The notes under the pieces are model-generated. The model did not search any database and was not told where the DNA came from. It worked only from the letters and a program-made list of their open reading frames with translations. A stretch of 64,000 nt of DNA. Origin: Riemerella anatipestifer_F. GTDB taxonomy: Bacteria; Bacteroidota; Bacteroidia; Flavobacteriales; Weeksellaceae. Below, in pieces: positions 8,515 to 18,861 of the stretch (within the stretch, counting starts at the first letter, position 1; each line of letters starts with the position of its first letter). Where the stretch lies: the NCBI RefSeq assembly GCF_037861325.1, contig NZ_JAFELW010000005.1; one strand, 5' to 3'. The translations under genes were made by a program, and so were the position numbers.

Positions 8515-8522
8515 TAAATTTG
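8515..8522 (+). promoter_or_regulatory. -7 box of the polysaccharide locus
   Basis: TAAATTTG fits TAnnTTTG and lies 34 bases before the first gene of the surface-polysaccharide cluster. It is the likely head promoter of that long transcription unit. Confidence 0.6.
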
Positions 8523-8556
8523 CGGTCAGAATTACGTGTAATTTGGTATAGTAAAA

Positions 8557-10482
8557 ATGAATTTTAGTGAACTGAAGAATAAAATCTATGGAGGCGATAA
8601 TATGGTAAGCCTTTCAAATGTCAGATATTTGCCTAGATGGGCGGTGCTTCTTATAGATATTTACTTTTTAATTATTTCATTGGCTTTAGCTTACGGTGTT
8701 GTAGATAGGCTAACTTCGGTACACTATCCATATGTGCTTAGTATTTACCAAAAATATGTGGCTATATTGAGTGTAAATATCTTTTTTATGTTTGTTTTTC
8801 GTACCTATTCTGGGATTATTAGACACTCTACTTTTGTAGATTTATTCAAAATTTTATTAGCTAGTTTTTGTACTGTTTTTACCTTGAGTATATTTAACTA
8901 CATTTATTATTTCTTTTTTAAACAGAAACTTTTTTTACTTCCTATTCTTGTTATATATTTCTGTATTTCTTTTACTGTTCTTTTTGTGTTTAGGTTGGTG
9001 GTGAAAGAAGTCTTTAGATGGGCAAAGGAGTATAGAAGAAGCTCGTTGAAAAAACGCATCTTATTGTTGGGTATAGGAGGAGAGTCTGTAGCGATAGCTA
9101 AAGCGGTTATGGGGAATCCGTTACTGCCATTTGAGGTGGTAGGATTTATCACATCTAGGAAAGACTCAAATAAAGCTAAACTTTTAGGTAAAAGAATCTA
9201 TACAAGGGACATTTTAGAGAAAAATACTAAGGAATATTTAGGGGCAGATGGTATTTTGATAGGTAGTAATATAGCTTCTAGAGAGGAACTTACAGAGTGG
9301 GTTAATTTATTTTTAGAAAAAGATTTAAAGGTGTTCAAATCTCCAACCGTTCAAAAGTTGAGAAACGATGGGGGGAATATTAAAAATCTTCAAATAGAAG
9401 ATTTACTTAATAGAAAGCCTATTGTTATAGAGAATGAAGAAGTTAAGAAAAGACATTACCAAAAAACGGTTTTAGTTACTGGAGGTGCGGGATCTATAGG
9501 TAGTGAAATAGTAAGGCAAGTAGCACAGTTTGAACCTTCATTAATAGTTGTTCTAGACCAAGCAGAAACTCCTTTGCATGAAATACAGCTGGAGGTGGAG
9601 GAAAACTATCCTAATATTAGGTTTGAATTTATACTTGCAGATATAACTAACAAAGAACGATTAGAGTCGGTATTTAAAGAATATAATTTTTCTATGGTAT
9701 ACCATGCGGCTGCCTATAAGCATGTTCCTTTGATAGAAAACAATCCGCATGAAGCCGCTCTAGTTAATATTCAAGGAAGTAAGAACTTGGCACTTTTGTC
9801 TAGTCGTTTTAAAGTTAATAGGTTTGTAATGGTCTCTACGGATAAGGCTGTTAATCCTACTAATGTAATGGGAGCTTCTAAAAGAGCTGCAGAGCTTTTT
9901 GTGCAAGCGCTTCAAAATGAACAAGATAATCAGACTAAATTTATTACCACCAGATTTGGTAATGTTTTAGGTTCTAACGGTTCTGTAATTCCTCATTTTA
10001 GAAAACAAATAGAGAAAGGTGGTCCAGTTACAATTACACATCCTGAAATAGTAAGATATTTTATGACCATTCCTGAAGCGTGTGAACTCGTTTTACAAGC
10101 AGGAACTATGGGAAAAGGAGGAGAAATATTTGTATTTGATATGGGGGAACCTGTGAAGATACTCAATCTTGCACGAAGAATGATTAAATTGTCTGGTCTA
10201 GAGCCAGATGTAGATATAAAAATTGTTTATACAGGGTTAAGACCAGGGGAGAAACTATATGAAGAACTTTTGAGTGATGATACGAAAACCCTTCCTACTC
10301 ATCACGAGAAAATCATGATTTCTAAGGACTCAGTTATGTTGTATGAGGAAATAGATGAATTAACATCTAGAATATATGAGAAAGCTAAAGATAAAGATAA
10401 GGTAGAGGTGGTTAGAATTTTGAAGGAGATAGTTAGAGAGTTTAGAAGTAATAACTCGGTATTTGAGTCTTTGGATAAATAG
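8557..10482 (+). CDS. Membrane nucleotide-sugar 4,6-dehydratase (CapD/WbpM/FlaA1-type)
   Basis: The 641-residue protein has four N-terminal membrane segments (about residues 28-50, 68-84, 94-120, 124-148), a first Rossmann-like domain (ILLLGIGGES, about 168) and a catalytic SDR domain from about 305 with TGGAGSIGSE, HAAAYKHVPL and STDKAVNPTNVMGASKR. The active-site Tyr of ordinary SDRs is replaced by Met in VMGASK, as is normal in WbpM-type UDP-GlcNAc 4,6-dehydratases. The expected product is UDP-2-acetamido-2,6-dideoxy-4-keto-hexose, the precursor of QuiNAc/FucNAc and of 4-amino sugars. Candidate users lie at 27.6-30.2 kb in the same locus: a reductase and an aminotransferase. It is the first gene of the cluster. 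Confidence 0.9.
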   Translation: MNFSELKNKIYGGDNMVSLSNVRYLPRWAVLLIDIYFLIISLALAYGVVDRLTSVHYPYVLSIYQKYVAILSVNIFFMFVFRTYSGIIRHSTFVDLFKILLASFCTVFTLSIFNYIYYFFFKQKLFLLPILVIYFCISFTVLFVFRLVVKEVFRWAKEYRRSSLKKRILLLGIGGESVAIAKAVMGNPLLPFEVVGFITSRKDSNKAKLLGKRIYTRDILEKNTKEYLGADGILIGSNIASREELTEWVNLFLEKDLKVFKSPTVQKLRNDGGNIKNLQIEDLLNRKPIVIENEEVKKRHYQKTVLVTGGAGSIGSEIVRQVAQFEPSLIVVLDQAETPLHEIQLEVEENYPNIRFEFILADITNKERLESVFKEYNFSMVYHAAAYKHVPLIENNPHEAALVNIQGSKNLALLSSRFKVNRFVMVSTDKAVNPTNVMGASKRAAELFVQALQNEQDNQTKFITTRFGNVLGSNGSVIPHFRKQIEKGGPVTITHPEIVRYFMTIPEACELVLQAGTMGKGGEIFVFDMGEPVKILNLARRMIKLSGLEPDVDIKIVYTGLRPGEKLYEELLSDDTKTLPTHHEKIMISKDSVMLYEEIDELTSRIYEKAKDKDKVEVVRILKEIVREFRSNNSVFESLDK

Positions 10483-10504
10483 TACTTTAAAAGTTGTATA
10501 TTTG
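10470..10504 (+). promoter_or_regulatory. Internal promoter before wza
   Basis: TTTG at 10470-10473 and TATATTTG at 10497-10504 are separated by 23 bases, close to the Bacteroidota -33/-7 arrangement. The -33 element overlaps the end of the dehydratase gene. The wza ATG follows nine bases after the -7 box. Confidence 0.5.
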
Positions 10505-10513
10505 CAATATTAG

Positions 10514-11329
10514 ATGAAATTTATGAAAGCTAGAAATTACTTGACTTTGTTGTTTGTGTCACTTTTTATTTTTTCGTGTAAAACGAAAAACGATATAGAG
10601 TATATGCAAGATATAGAAAAACAAGCGGAAGATGCTTATACAAGAGCTTCTCAGACAACTATACAGCGTGGCGATGAGATATCTATATTAGTAACGGCAA
10701 AGGATATGTCTGTTGTTGCACCGTTCAACCAAGGAGTTACACCATCTAATAAACTTGGAACTTATTCCCTTGCAGAAGGGAATAGTCCTATGGGAAATCA
10801 GTCGCCAATAAGCGGATTTACCTATACGGTCTATGATACAGGATACATAGATTTTCCTGTGTTGGGAAAAATAGATACTAATGGAAAAACTTTAGAAGAT
10901 TTAAAAAAAGAGTTATCCAATAAGTTAAAAAGATATATTGTAAACCCTACAGTAAGCGTGAAGTATGCTAACTATAAAGTTACTGTTTTAGGAGAGGTAA
11001 ATAGACCTGGGCAGTATATTATTCCTGATGGAAAAACTAGAATAGTGGATGCGTTAGGTTTAGCTGGTGATTTAACTATTTATGGTAAAAGGGATAGAGT
11101 GCTTGTAGTTCGTGAGCAAGACGGTGTTAGAACTAAAGCCTACATAGATTTAACAAAATCCGACTTTATCAATTCTCCATATTATCATTTAAAACAGAAT
11201 GATGTGGTAATGGTAGCACCAAATAAAACGAGACAATCAGCGGCAATGTTTGGTCCTCAAACAGGAATTTATATATCAATAGCATCAGTTGTTGTTACTA
11301 TTTTGGCTTTAGTTATTAGAAAAAATTAA
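10514..11329 (+). CDS. wza: Polysaccharide export outer-membrane lipoprotein (Wza/BexD family)
   Basis: This is a 271-residue exporter component. A lipoprotein signal peptide ends at LFIFSC, with the lipidated Cys at about residue 22. It is followed by a polysaccharide export domain (about 48-155, containing DTGYIDFPVLGKI) and an SLBB-type domain (VTVLGEVNRPGQY onwards), and it ends in a hydrophobic helix (about 250-267) like that spanning the outer membrane in Wza. It would form the outer-membrane channel through which polymer leaves the cell, working with the Wzc-type kinase encoded next. It is shorter than E. coli Wza (about 380), which is usual in Bacteroidota. A second ATG at 10523 is an alternative start. 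Confidence 0.9.
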   Translation: MKFMKARNYLTLLFVSLFIFSCKTKNDIEYMQDIEKQAEDAYTRASQTTIQRGDEISILVTAKDMSVVAPFNQGVTPSNKLGTYSLAEGNSPMGNQSPISGFTYTVYDTGYIDFPVLGKIDTNGKTLEDLKKELSNKLKRYIVNPTVSVKYANYKVTVLGEVNRPGQYIIPDGKTRIVDALGLAGDLTIYGKRDRVLVVREQDGVRTKAYIDLTKSDFINSPYYHLKQNDVVMVAPNKTRQSAAMFGPQTGIYISIASVVVTILALVIRKN

Positions 11330-11360
11330 TAAGTTATATCATAAGAATTAAAACGATACA

Positions 11361-13733
11361 ATGGATAAAAAACTATCTAATCTGTCTATAGGAGAAGGAG
11401 ATGAAATTAACATTAGAGAGATTCTTAAGCCTTATTTGAGAAATTGGGTTTGGTTTGTTATTTCAATTGCTTTGGCATTAGTCTTAGCATTTTTTTATTT
11501 AAAATTTGCTACTCCTGTATATAAAGTTGAATCATCTGTTCTTATCAAAGATGCTAAAGGAAGTAGTAGTGGAAATATGGAGGCAGATATGTTGAAGGAT
11601 TTATCTGGCTTGGGCGGAATGAGTACTAACAGTATAGATAATGAGATAGAAATTTTTAAATCTAAAAAACTGATGACTACGGTAGTAGAGGCAAAAAACT
11701 TACAAACCTCTATTACTGCTAAAGAAGGATTTAGAAGAAAAGAACTTTATGGGGAAACCTCACCAATTATAGTTAATATTGTTTCAGAAAAGAAAGATGA
11801 GCCTTTTTTCAAAGAACCAATAAAACTGTCTATTGAAAATAATAAAGTTACATTGCTGTCGGATGAACTCTCTTCAGAAGTGAGTGCTACACTAGGAAAA
11901 ACTATTAGTTTACCATTCGCTAATATTATTATTCGTAAAAACCCAAATTTTGATTCTAAAAAAGCGGGTAATATAGATGAGTTAGAGATATCTATACTTG
12001 ATAGAGATAGTAGAGTAACACAGCTACAAAAGGAGCTAAATGTGGCTCTTGTAAATAAAGATGTTACGGTTATAGGGCTATCTATGAACTCAGCGAATGT
12101 AGATAAGGCTAAAGATATTATCAATTATTTGGTGACAGCTTATAATGCTGATGCAATAGGGGATAAAAACTCACAGTCTGAGGAGACTATGAAGTTTATA
12201 GAAAGCAGGATTAAGGTTATTTCTAACGAGTTAGGAGATGTAGAAACGCAAAAAGAACAATTTAAAGCTCAAAATAAAATTACAGATATTCAGGCAGAAG
12301 CAGAACTTGATTTGAAGAGTACCGCAGAAGCTAGAGCTAGGCAACTTGATATAGATGCACAACTACAACTTACTGATGGACTTATTTCGTATTTAAGTAA
12401 ACAGGCATCTTACCAAGTTTTACCTTCAGCAATAGGTTTAGATAATCCTACAGCATCTTCTGGTATAGCTTCTTATAACGAATTGGTTTTGGAGAGAAAT
12501 AGATTGTTAGAATCTGCTACTCCTGAACATCCAGCCGTAATAAATCTATCTAAACAGCTTAATAACCTTAGAGGTTCTATTTTACAAAGTTTACAAAAAA
12601 CACGCTCAGGCTTACAAATAAGAAGCAATGAGTTGCAAGGTGAACAGAATAAAATATCAGGAAAAATTTCAAAAATTCCTGCTATAGAAAAAATGTTTAG
12701 AGGAATTGAAAGACAGCAACAAATAAAAGAGCAATTATATCTTTTATTATTACAAAAAAGAGAAGAAACAGCTATTTCTCTTGCTATTACAGGTAATAAA
12801 GCTAGAGTTATCGATAGTGCATATGCTTCTGATAAGCCTGTAGCTCCTAAAAAAATGATAGCTCTTTTAGTTGCATTAGTAATAGGATTACTTATTCCGT
12901 TTATACTTATTTATTTAAAAGATCTTTTAGATAATAAGATTAAAACTAAGCATGATATAGAGCGAATTTCTAACACTCCTGTCATAGCAGAGCTTCCTAG
13001 TATAGAAAAAGGACAGTCTGATATTGTACAGTTGAATGACTTAACACCAATGGCAGAGGCGTTTCGTATCTTGATTACCAATATGAATTTTATGCTTCCT
13101 AAGAAAGCTAAGGGCAAAGTGGTTCAGGTAACCTCTACTATTAAAGGTGAGGGTAAAACTTTTACCTCTGTTAACTTAGCATTAACATTGGCAACTCCTA
13201 GTAAGAAGGTAATTATTATAGGTTCAGATATCAGAAATCCTCAGTTGCAGAGATATAATGAATCTAGAAGAGGATTAGCAGGGCTTACAGAGTTCTTGTA
13301 TGATAGTACGACTAAGTTGGAGAGTGTTATTCATCAAAGTTCGTTTAACCCATATTTAGATGTGATTTATTCGGGTAGTATTCCACCTAATCCAACAGAG
13401 CTTTTAACTAATGGCAGATACGAAGAACTTTTGGAACTGTTAAAGCCTAATTATGATTATATTATTATAGATACGGCACCATTGATGTTAGTAACGGATA
13501 CATTTCTTATTGCTAATTTAGCAGACGCAACAGTGTATGTAACACGTTCTAAATATACAGATAAAGAACTGATAGATTTTGCCAATAAAAATATCAATGC
13601 GAATAAGATTAAGAATGTAGGTTTTGTATTGAATGATGTAAGTAAGAGTAACTTCGGTTATGGAAACAAATATGGCTATGGGTATAATGCTGATGAAACA
13701 AGTTGGTTTCAGAAGTTAAAAGCTAAATTTTAG
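11361..13733 (+). CDS. wzc: Polysaccharide co-polymerase / tyrosine autokinase (Wzc family)
   Basis: The 790-residue protein joins an N-terminal Wzz chain-length domain to a cytoplasmic BY-kinase. Membrane segments lie near residues 31-48 and 498-518, with a long coiled-coil periplasmic region between them. The kinase has Walker A TSTIKGEGKTFTS, the Walker A' motif VIIIGSDIRNPQ and Walker B YDYIIIDTAP. The C-terminal tail has a tyrosine cluster (FGYGNKYGYGY), the usual autophosphorylation site. It controls polymer length and couples assembly to export through Wza, whose gene lies just upstream. No separate phosphatase (Wzb) gene is visible in the locus. Confidence 0.93.
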   Translation: MDKKLSNLSIGEGDEINIREILKPYLRNWVWFVISIALALVLAFFYLKFATPVYKVESSVLIKDAKGSSSGNMEADMLKDLSGLGGMSTNSIDNEIEIFKSKKLMTTVVEAKNLQTSITAKEGFRRKELYGETSPIIVNIVSEKKDEPFFKEPIKLSIENNKVTLLSDELSSEVSATLGKTISLPFANIIIRKNPNFDSKKAGNIDELEISILDRDSRVTQLQKELNVALVNKDVTVIGLSMNSANVDKAKDIINYLVTAYNADAIGDKNSQSEETMKFIESRIKVISNELGDVETQKEQFKAQNKITDIQAEAELDLKSTAEARARQLDIDAQLQLTDGLISYLSKQASYQVLPSAIGLDNPTASSGIASYNELVLERNRLLESATPEHPAVINLSKQLNNLRGSILQSLQKTRSGLQIRSNELQGEQNKISGKISKIPAIEKMFRGIERQQQIKEQLYLLLLQKREETAISLAITGNKARVIDSAYASDKPVAPKKMIALLVALVIGLLIPFILIYLKDLLDNKIKTKHDIERISNTPVIAELPSIEKGQSDIVQLNDLTPMAEAFRILITNMNFMLPKKAKGKVVQVTSTIKGEGKTFTSVNLALTLATPSKKVIIIGSDIRNPQLQRYNESRRGLAGLTEFLYDSTTKLESVIHQSSFNPYLDVIYSGSIPPNPTELLTNGRYEELLELLKPNYDYIIIDTAPLMLVTDTFLIANLADATVYVTRSKYTDKELIDFANKNINANKIKNVGFVLNDVSKSNFGYGNKYGYGYNADETSWFQKLKAKF

Positions 13734-13744
13734 AACCTTGAGAG

Positions 13745-14725
13745 ATGAATAATGGGAAAATATTAATTACTGGAGGAGCTGGTTTTATTGGTTCAAACCT
13801 TACAGAGTACTTTTTGGATAAAGGCTATAAAGTAAGGGTTTTGGATAACTTCTCAACAGGTCATAAACATAATATAGAAGCTTTTTTGGAGGATGAGAAG
13901 TTTGAGTTACTTGAAGGAGATATTAGGAACTTAGAGACATGTAATGAATCATGTGAGGGAGTAGACTATGTTTTACATCAAGCAGCTTTAGGTTCTGTTC
14001 CTCGCTCTATTGAAAATCCAATTACAAGTAATGAGGTTAATGTTTCGGGATTTTTGAATATGTTGGTAGCAGCTAGAGATGCTAAAGTTAAACGTTTTGT
14101 ATATGCTGCAAGCTCTTCTACTTACGGAGACTCTAAGTCTTTACCAAAAGTGGAGGACGTTATAGGTAAACCTTTATCTCCTTATGCTATTACCAAGTAT
14201 GTTAACGAACTTTATGCTGATGTGTTCAGTAAAACTTACGGACTAGAATGTATTGGATTAAGGTATTTTAACGTTTTTGGTAGAAGACAAGATCCTAAAG
14301 GAGCTTATGCAGCGGTTATTCCAAAATTTGTAATTCAACTGATGAACTATCAATCACCAACTATCAATGGTGATGGTACTTATTCAAGGGATTTTACTTA
14401 CATAGATAATGTAATTCAAATGAATGAATTGGCTATGTTGACTGAAAATCCTGTGGCAGTAAATACTGTTTATAACACAGCAGTAGGAGATAGGACTACT
14501 ATTAAACAAATGGCAGAATTATTAAGGGAGTATCTCTCTAAATTTGATAAAAAGATAGCTAATATAGAGATTTTACATGGACCTAATCGTTTAGGGGATA
14601 TTCCACATTCTTTAGCATCTATTGATAAAGCAAAAGAAAATTTGGGGTATATGCCTTCTCATATTTTTAAAGAGGGATTGAAGGAAGCTGTAGACTGGTA
14701 TTGGGAAAACTTGAATAATAAATAA
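13745..14725 (+). CDS. wbpP: UDP-N-acetylhexosamine 4-epimerase (WbpP/TviC-type)
   Basis: An extended SDR of 326 residues with GGAGFIGSN at the N terminus, the SST catalytic stretch (AASSSTYGDS) and YAITKY with the catalytic Tyr and Lys. The segments HQAALGSVPRSI, RYFNVFGRRQDP and SPYAITKYVNELYADVF strongly recall WbpP/TviC, which interconvert UDP-GlcNAc(A) and UDP-GalNAc(A). The gene is followed 14 bases later by a UDP-sugar dehydrogenase of the WbpO/TviB type, the same pairing found in P. aeruginosa O6 and Salmonella Vi loci. The inferred product of the pair is UDP-GalNAcA, giving the polymer a uronic acid. Confidence 0.88.
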   Translation: MNNGKILITGGAGFIGSNLTEYFLDKGYKVRVLDNFSTGHKHNIEAFLEDEKFELLEGDIRNLETCNESCEGVDYVLHQAALGSVPRSIENPITSNEVNVSGFLNMLVAARDAKVKRFVYAASSSTYGDSKSLPKVEDVIGKPLSPYAITKYVNELYADVFSKTYGLECIGLRYFNVFGRRQDPKGAYAAVIPKFVIQLMNYQSPTINGDGTYSRDFTYIDNVIQMNELAMLTENPVAVNTVYNTAVGDRTTIKQMAELLREYLSKFDKKIANIEILHGPNRLGDIPHSLASIDKAKENLGYMPSHIFKEGLKEAVDWYWENLNNK

Positions 14726-14739
14726 TCCTATATATTGAA

Positions 14740-16023
<1,284 letters not shown>

Positions 16024-16440
16024 AAGATTGTGATATGAAACAAGATGTACATATTAAATCGTTGGATATTAGAGGAAATTAAAGTTATTCATGAAGTAAA
16101 AAAGATTGAGGTAAAAACTGTGAGTAAGATTATCTCTACTAATATCAATCATAATAAAAATAAAAAGATTGAAGTTGAGAGAAGCAGAAAGTTACTATTT
16201 GAGAAGAATAAAAATATCTTTTTGTTTGAGCTGTATTATTAAATTATAGTGTATGAAGAGTTTCAATTTGCTAACCAAGTATTCCAACAGTTTAACTAAA
16301 TATGTTGTGTAGATTATCTGCACTCATTTTAGGTGTAAAAAAGGATATGCTTTAGTATGTGCTGAAAAGATAAAGTTTAGAGTGATGTTAACTTATGGAT
16401 TAAGTAAGTGTAATTGATATTTTATGTTAAATAGGTTTTA
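16024..16440 (+). other. Gene-free stretch, probably decayed coding sequence
   Basis: About 417 bases lie between the dehydrogenase and the flippase. Two short peptides overlap at its start: a 15-codon one from ATG 16035, then a lysine-rich 65-codon frame (16045-16242) that I do not recognise. A frame from ATG 16253 runs 19 codons to a stop and then stays open for over 30 more codons, as if a longer gene had broken. I see no terminator or strong promoter. The simplest reading is the remains of one or two deleted sugar-pathway genes at a recombination point; no function can be named. Confidence 0.4.
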
Positions 16441-17739
16441 ATGATACTGAAGAATAAAATAAAATTGATTTTAGCAAATGATTTGAATAAGAAAATTTTG
16501 AATGGAGGAGGATGGATTTTGCTTGGAAATATAATATCAAAATTTATACTACTGGTAGCAACTATATTGCTGGCAAAGTATTTAGGTAAAGATGAATATG
16601 GTCAGTTTGGCATTATAAAATCAACAATTTTAATGTTTGCCATGTTTGCGGGATTAGAGTTAGGAATGACTTCTACTAAGTATATATCACAATATAAAAT
16701 AAGGGATAAAGATAAAGTAAGGCGAGTTGTGGGATTATCAACTCTTTTTTCCATGGTGATAAGCTGTTTAGTTAGTTTTTTAGTATGTGTTTTTGCTCCG
16801 CAAATAGCATCGCAGATAAATGCCCCTAAATTGAATGATATAATTCGTATTAGTTCTTTAGCACTATTGTTTTCATCATTGAATGGTATCCAGGGAGGTA
16901 TTTTAGCTGGATTAGAAAAATTTAAAGAAATATCAATAAATAATGTGTTGGCAGGGTGTATTTCTTCTGTTTTGTTGATTGTTGCGGCTAGATATTTTAA
17001 TCTGAAATGGGTTGTTGTTGCATTTGTACTTAATTTCTTTTTTTTATTTCTTTTTAATTTTTTGACTCTAAGAAAATCTTTTTATTCTGAGTTCGATGTA
17101 AAATTATTTAGCCGAGAAAACTTTAAGGAATTAGAGGTTCTATGGAAGTTTAGCTTTCCTGCAATACTGGCAGGAATGATGATAAGTCCAGTAGTTTGGA
17201 TATGTAATTATTTTTTAGTAAATCAACCTAATGGATACTCGGCAATGGCTGAGTTTGACATTGCCAATCAATGGAGAAATACAATATTATTTATACCTAC
17301 AGCATTAGCACAGATAGTATTGCCAATGCTTGCGTCAAGTGTGGATGATAGGGAGGAATATAAAGTAATTTTTAATAAAAATCTTAAGGTCAACTTTGTT
17401 TTAGGATTTTTTATGGTTTTTATATTTATAGTATTGACTCCACTAATTGTACATTTCTATGGAGAAAACTATGAGAGGACAACATACCCAATGATAATTA
17501 TGTTTATCACAACGGGATTTATTACGGTTAATAATGTTATTGGGCAGGCCATTGCAAGTCAGGGAAGGATGTGGCTAGGATTTTATGTAAACTTATTGTG
17601 GGCAATAGTACTTATATCTAATTGTTACTTGTTGGTAGATATATACCAATTAGGAGCAGTAGGTATATCTTTGGCTTATCTTATTAGCTACGTAGTTCAT
17701 ACGTTTTTACAGTTTTTATATGTTAAACAGTTTTTATAA
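16441..17739 (+). CDS. wzx: Oligosaccharide flippase (Wzx family)
   Basis: A 432-residue polytopic membrane protein with about 12 predicted segments, an N-terminal amphipathic helix, then GGWILLGNIISKFILLVATILLA-like first helix and the YLGKDEYGQFGI segment typical of polysaccharide transporters of the MOP superfamily. It would flip undecaprenyl-diphosphate-linked repeat units across the inner membrane before Wzy polymerisation. This gene opens the low-GC core of the locus. It is the only flippase candidate in the cluster. The call is on topology and the N-terminal motif; substrate cannot be read from sequence. Confidence 0.85.
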   Translation: MILKNKIKLILANDLNKKILNGGGWILLGNIISKFILLVATILLAKYLGKDEYGQFGIIKSTILMFAMFAGLELGMTSTKYISQYKIRDKDKVRRVVGLSTLFSMVISCLVSFLVCVFAPQIASQINAPKLNDIIRISSLALLFSSLNGIQGGILAGLEKFKEISINNVLAGCISSVLLIVAARYFNLKWVVVAFVLNFFFLFLFNFLTLRKSFYSEFDVKLFSRENFKELEVLWKFSFPAILAGMMISPVVWICNYFLVNQPNGYSAMAEFDIANQWRNTILFIPTALAQIVLPMLASSVDDREEYKVIFNKNLKVNFVLGFFMVFIFIVLTPLIVHFYGENYERTTYPMIIMFITTGFITVNNVIGQAIASQGRMWLGFYVNLLWAIVLISNCYLLVDIYQLGAVGISLAYLISYVVHTFLQFLYVKQFL

Positions 17740-17747
17740 AAAGTAAT

Positions 17748-18860
17748 ATGAAAAAAGGACTTATTATATTTGGGACACGTCCTGAAGCGATAAAAATGGC
17801 ACCATTGGTAAAGATATTAAAAACAGAAAAAAGTATAGATGTTAAGGTGTGTGTAACAGCTCAGCATAGACAAATGCTTGACCAAGTTTTAGATTTTTTT
17901 GAAATTAAACCTGACTATGATTTGGATTTGATGAAACCTAATCAAAATCTTTATACATTAACAGCAAATATTATTACTGGACTAAAACCTATTTTAGATG
18001 CTTTTAAACCTGACTATGTTTTTGTACACGGAGATACTACCACTACCATGGCGGCTAGTATTGCTGGATTCTATTCAGGAGCAAGGGTATGCCATATAGA
18101 AGCTGGGCTTAGGACTAATAATAGGTATGCCCCTTTTCCAGAAGAAATTAATAGGCAAGTTACAGGTCGAATTGCTGATTTTCATTTTGCACCTACTGAA
18201 AACTCTAAGAAAAATCTTTTGAAAGAAAATATTCCTGAAAATACCATTGTAGTAACAGGTAATACTGTCATAGATGCTTTGTTGGAAAGTTCTAAACGTG
18301 TGGAAGAAATCGAAGATGAAGAAATAGATTTTCTAAAGCAAATTGTGGATAGTGATAAAAAGCTTATATTGGTTACGGGACATCGAAGGGAAAATCATGG
18401 AGAAGGATTTATCAATATTTGCAAAGCACTAAGAAGCATAGCAGAGGACAAAAATGTACAAATAATTTATCCTGTACACCTTAATCCTAATGTGCAGAAG
18501 CCTGTATATGATATACTATCAGGAATAGAAAATATACTTTTAGTAAAGCCTTTGTCTTATCCTGCCTTTGTTTGGTTGATGAAATATTCTTATTTGATTA
18601 TTACCGATAGTGGAGGGGTACAAGAAGAAGCCCCAAGTCTTGGTAAACCAGTTTTGGTAATGCGTGAAACAACTGAACGACCAGAAGCGGTTGAAGCAGG
18701 AACGGTAATATTAGTGGGAACAGATCAGGATAAAATAATATTGGAATGTCAGGAGCTGTTAAACAATGCGGAGAAATATAGAGGAATGTCTACACTGCAC
18801 AATCCATATGGAGACGGTCAAGCATGTGAAAGAATAGTGTCATTTTTATTAGCTAATTAA
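17748..18860 (+). CDS. wecB: UDP-N-acetylglucosamine 2-epimerase (non-hydrolysing)
   Basis: The 370-residue protein has the family hallmarks: FGTRPEAIKMAPLV at the N terminus, VHGDTTTTMAAS, CHIEAGLRTNNR with catalytic acids, TGHRRENHGEGF near residue 210 and TDSGGVQEEAPSLGKPVLVMR. It converts UDP-GlcNAc to UDP-ManNAc. No matching UDP-ManNAc dehydrogenase other than the WbpO-type enzyme is present, so ManNAc may enter the polymer directly or the upstream dehydrogenase may act on it. It follows the flippase by eight bases and precedes a glycosyltransferase by one. Confidence 0.95.
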   Translation: MKKGLIIFGTRPEAIKMAPLVKILKTEKSIDVKVCVTAQHRQMLDQVLDFFEIKPDYDLDLMKPNQNLYTLTANIITGLKPILDAFKPDYVFVHGDTTTTMAASIAGFYSGARVCHIEAGLRTNNRYAPFPEEINRQVTGRIADFHFAPTENSKKNLLKENIPENTIVVTGNTVIDALLESSKRVEEIEDEEIDFLKQIVDSDKKLILVTGHRRENHGEGFINICKALRSIAEDKNVQIIYPVHLNPNVQKPVYDILSGIENILLVKPLSYPAFVWLMKYSYLIITDSGGVQEEAPSLGKPVLVMRETTERPEAVEAGTVILVGTDQDKIILECQELLNNAEKYRGMSTLHNPYGDGQACERIVSFLLAN

Positions 18861-18861
18861 T

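Noticed and set aside
16045..16242. 65-codon lysine- and isoleucine-rich frame between the sugar dehydrogenase and flippase genes
   Set aside because: No recognisable domain and no clear translation signal; more likely part of a decayed stretch, so it is described only as part of that region.
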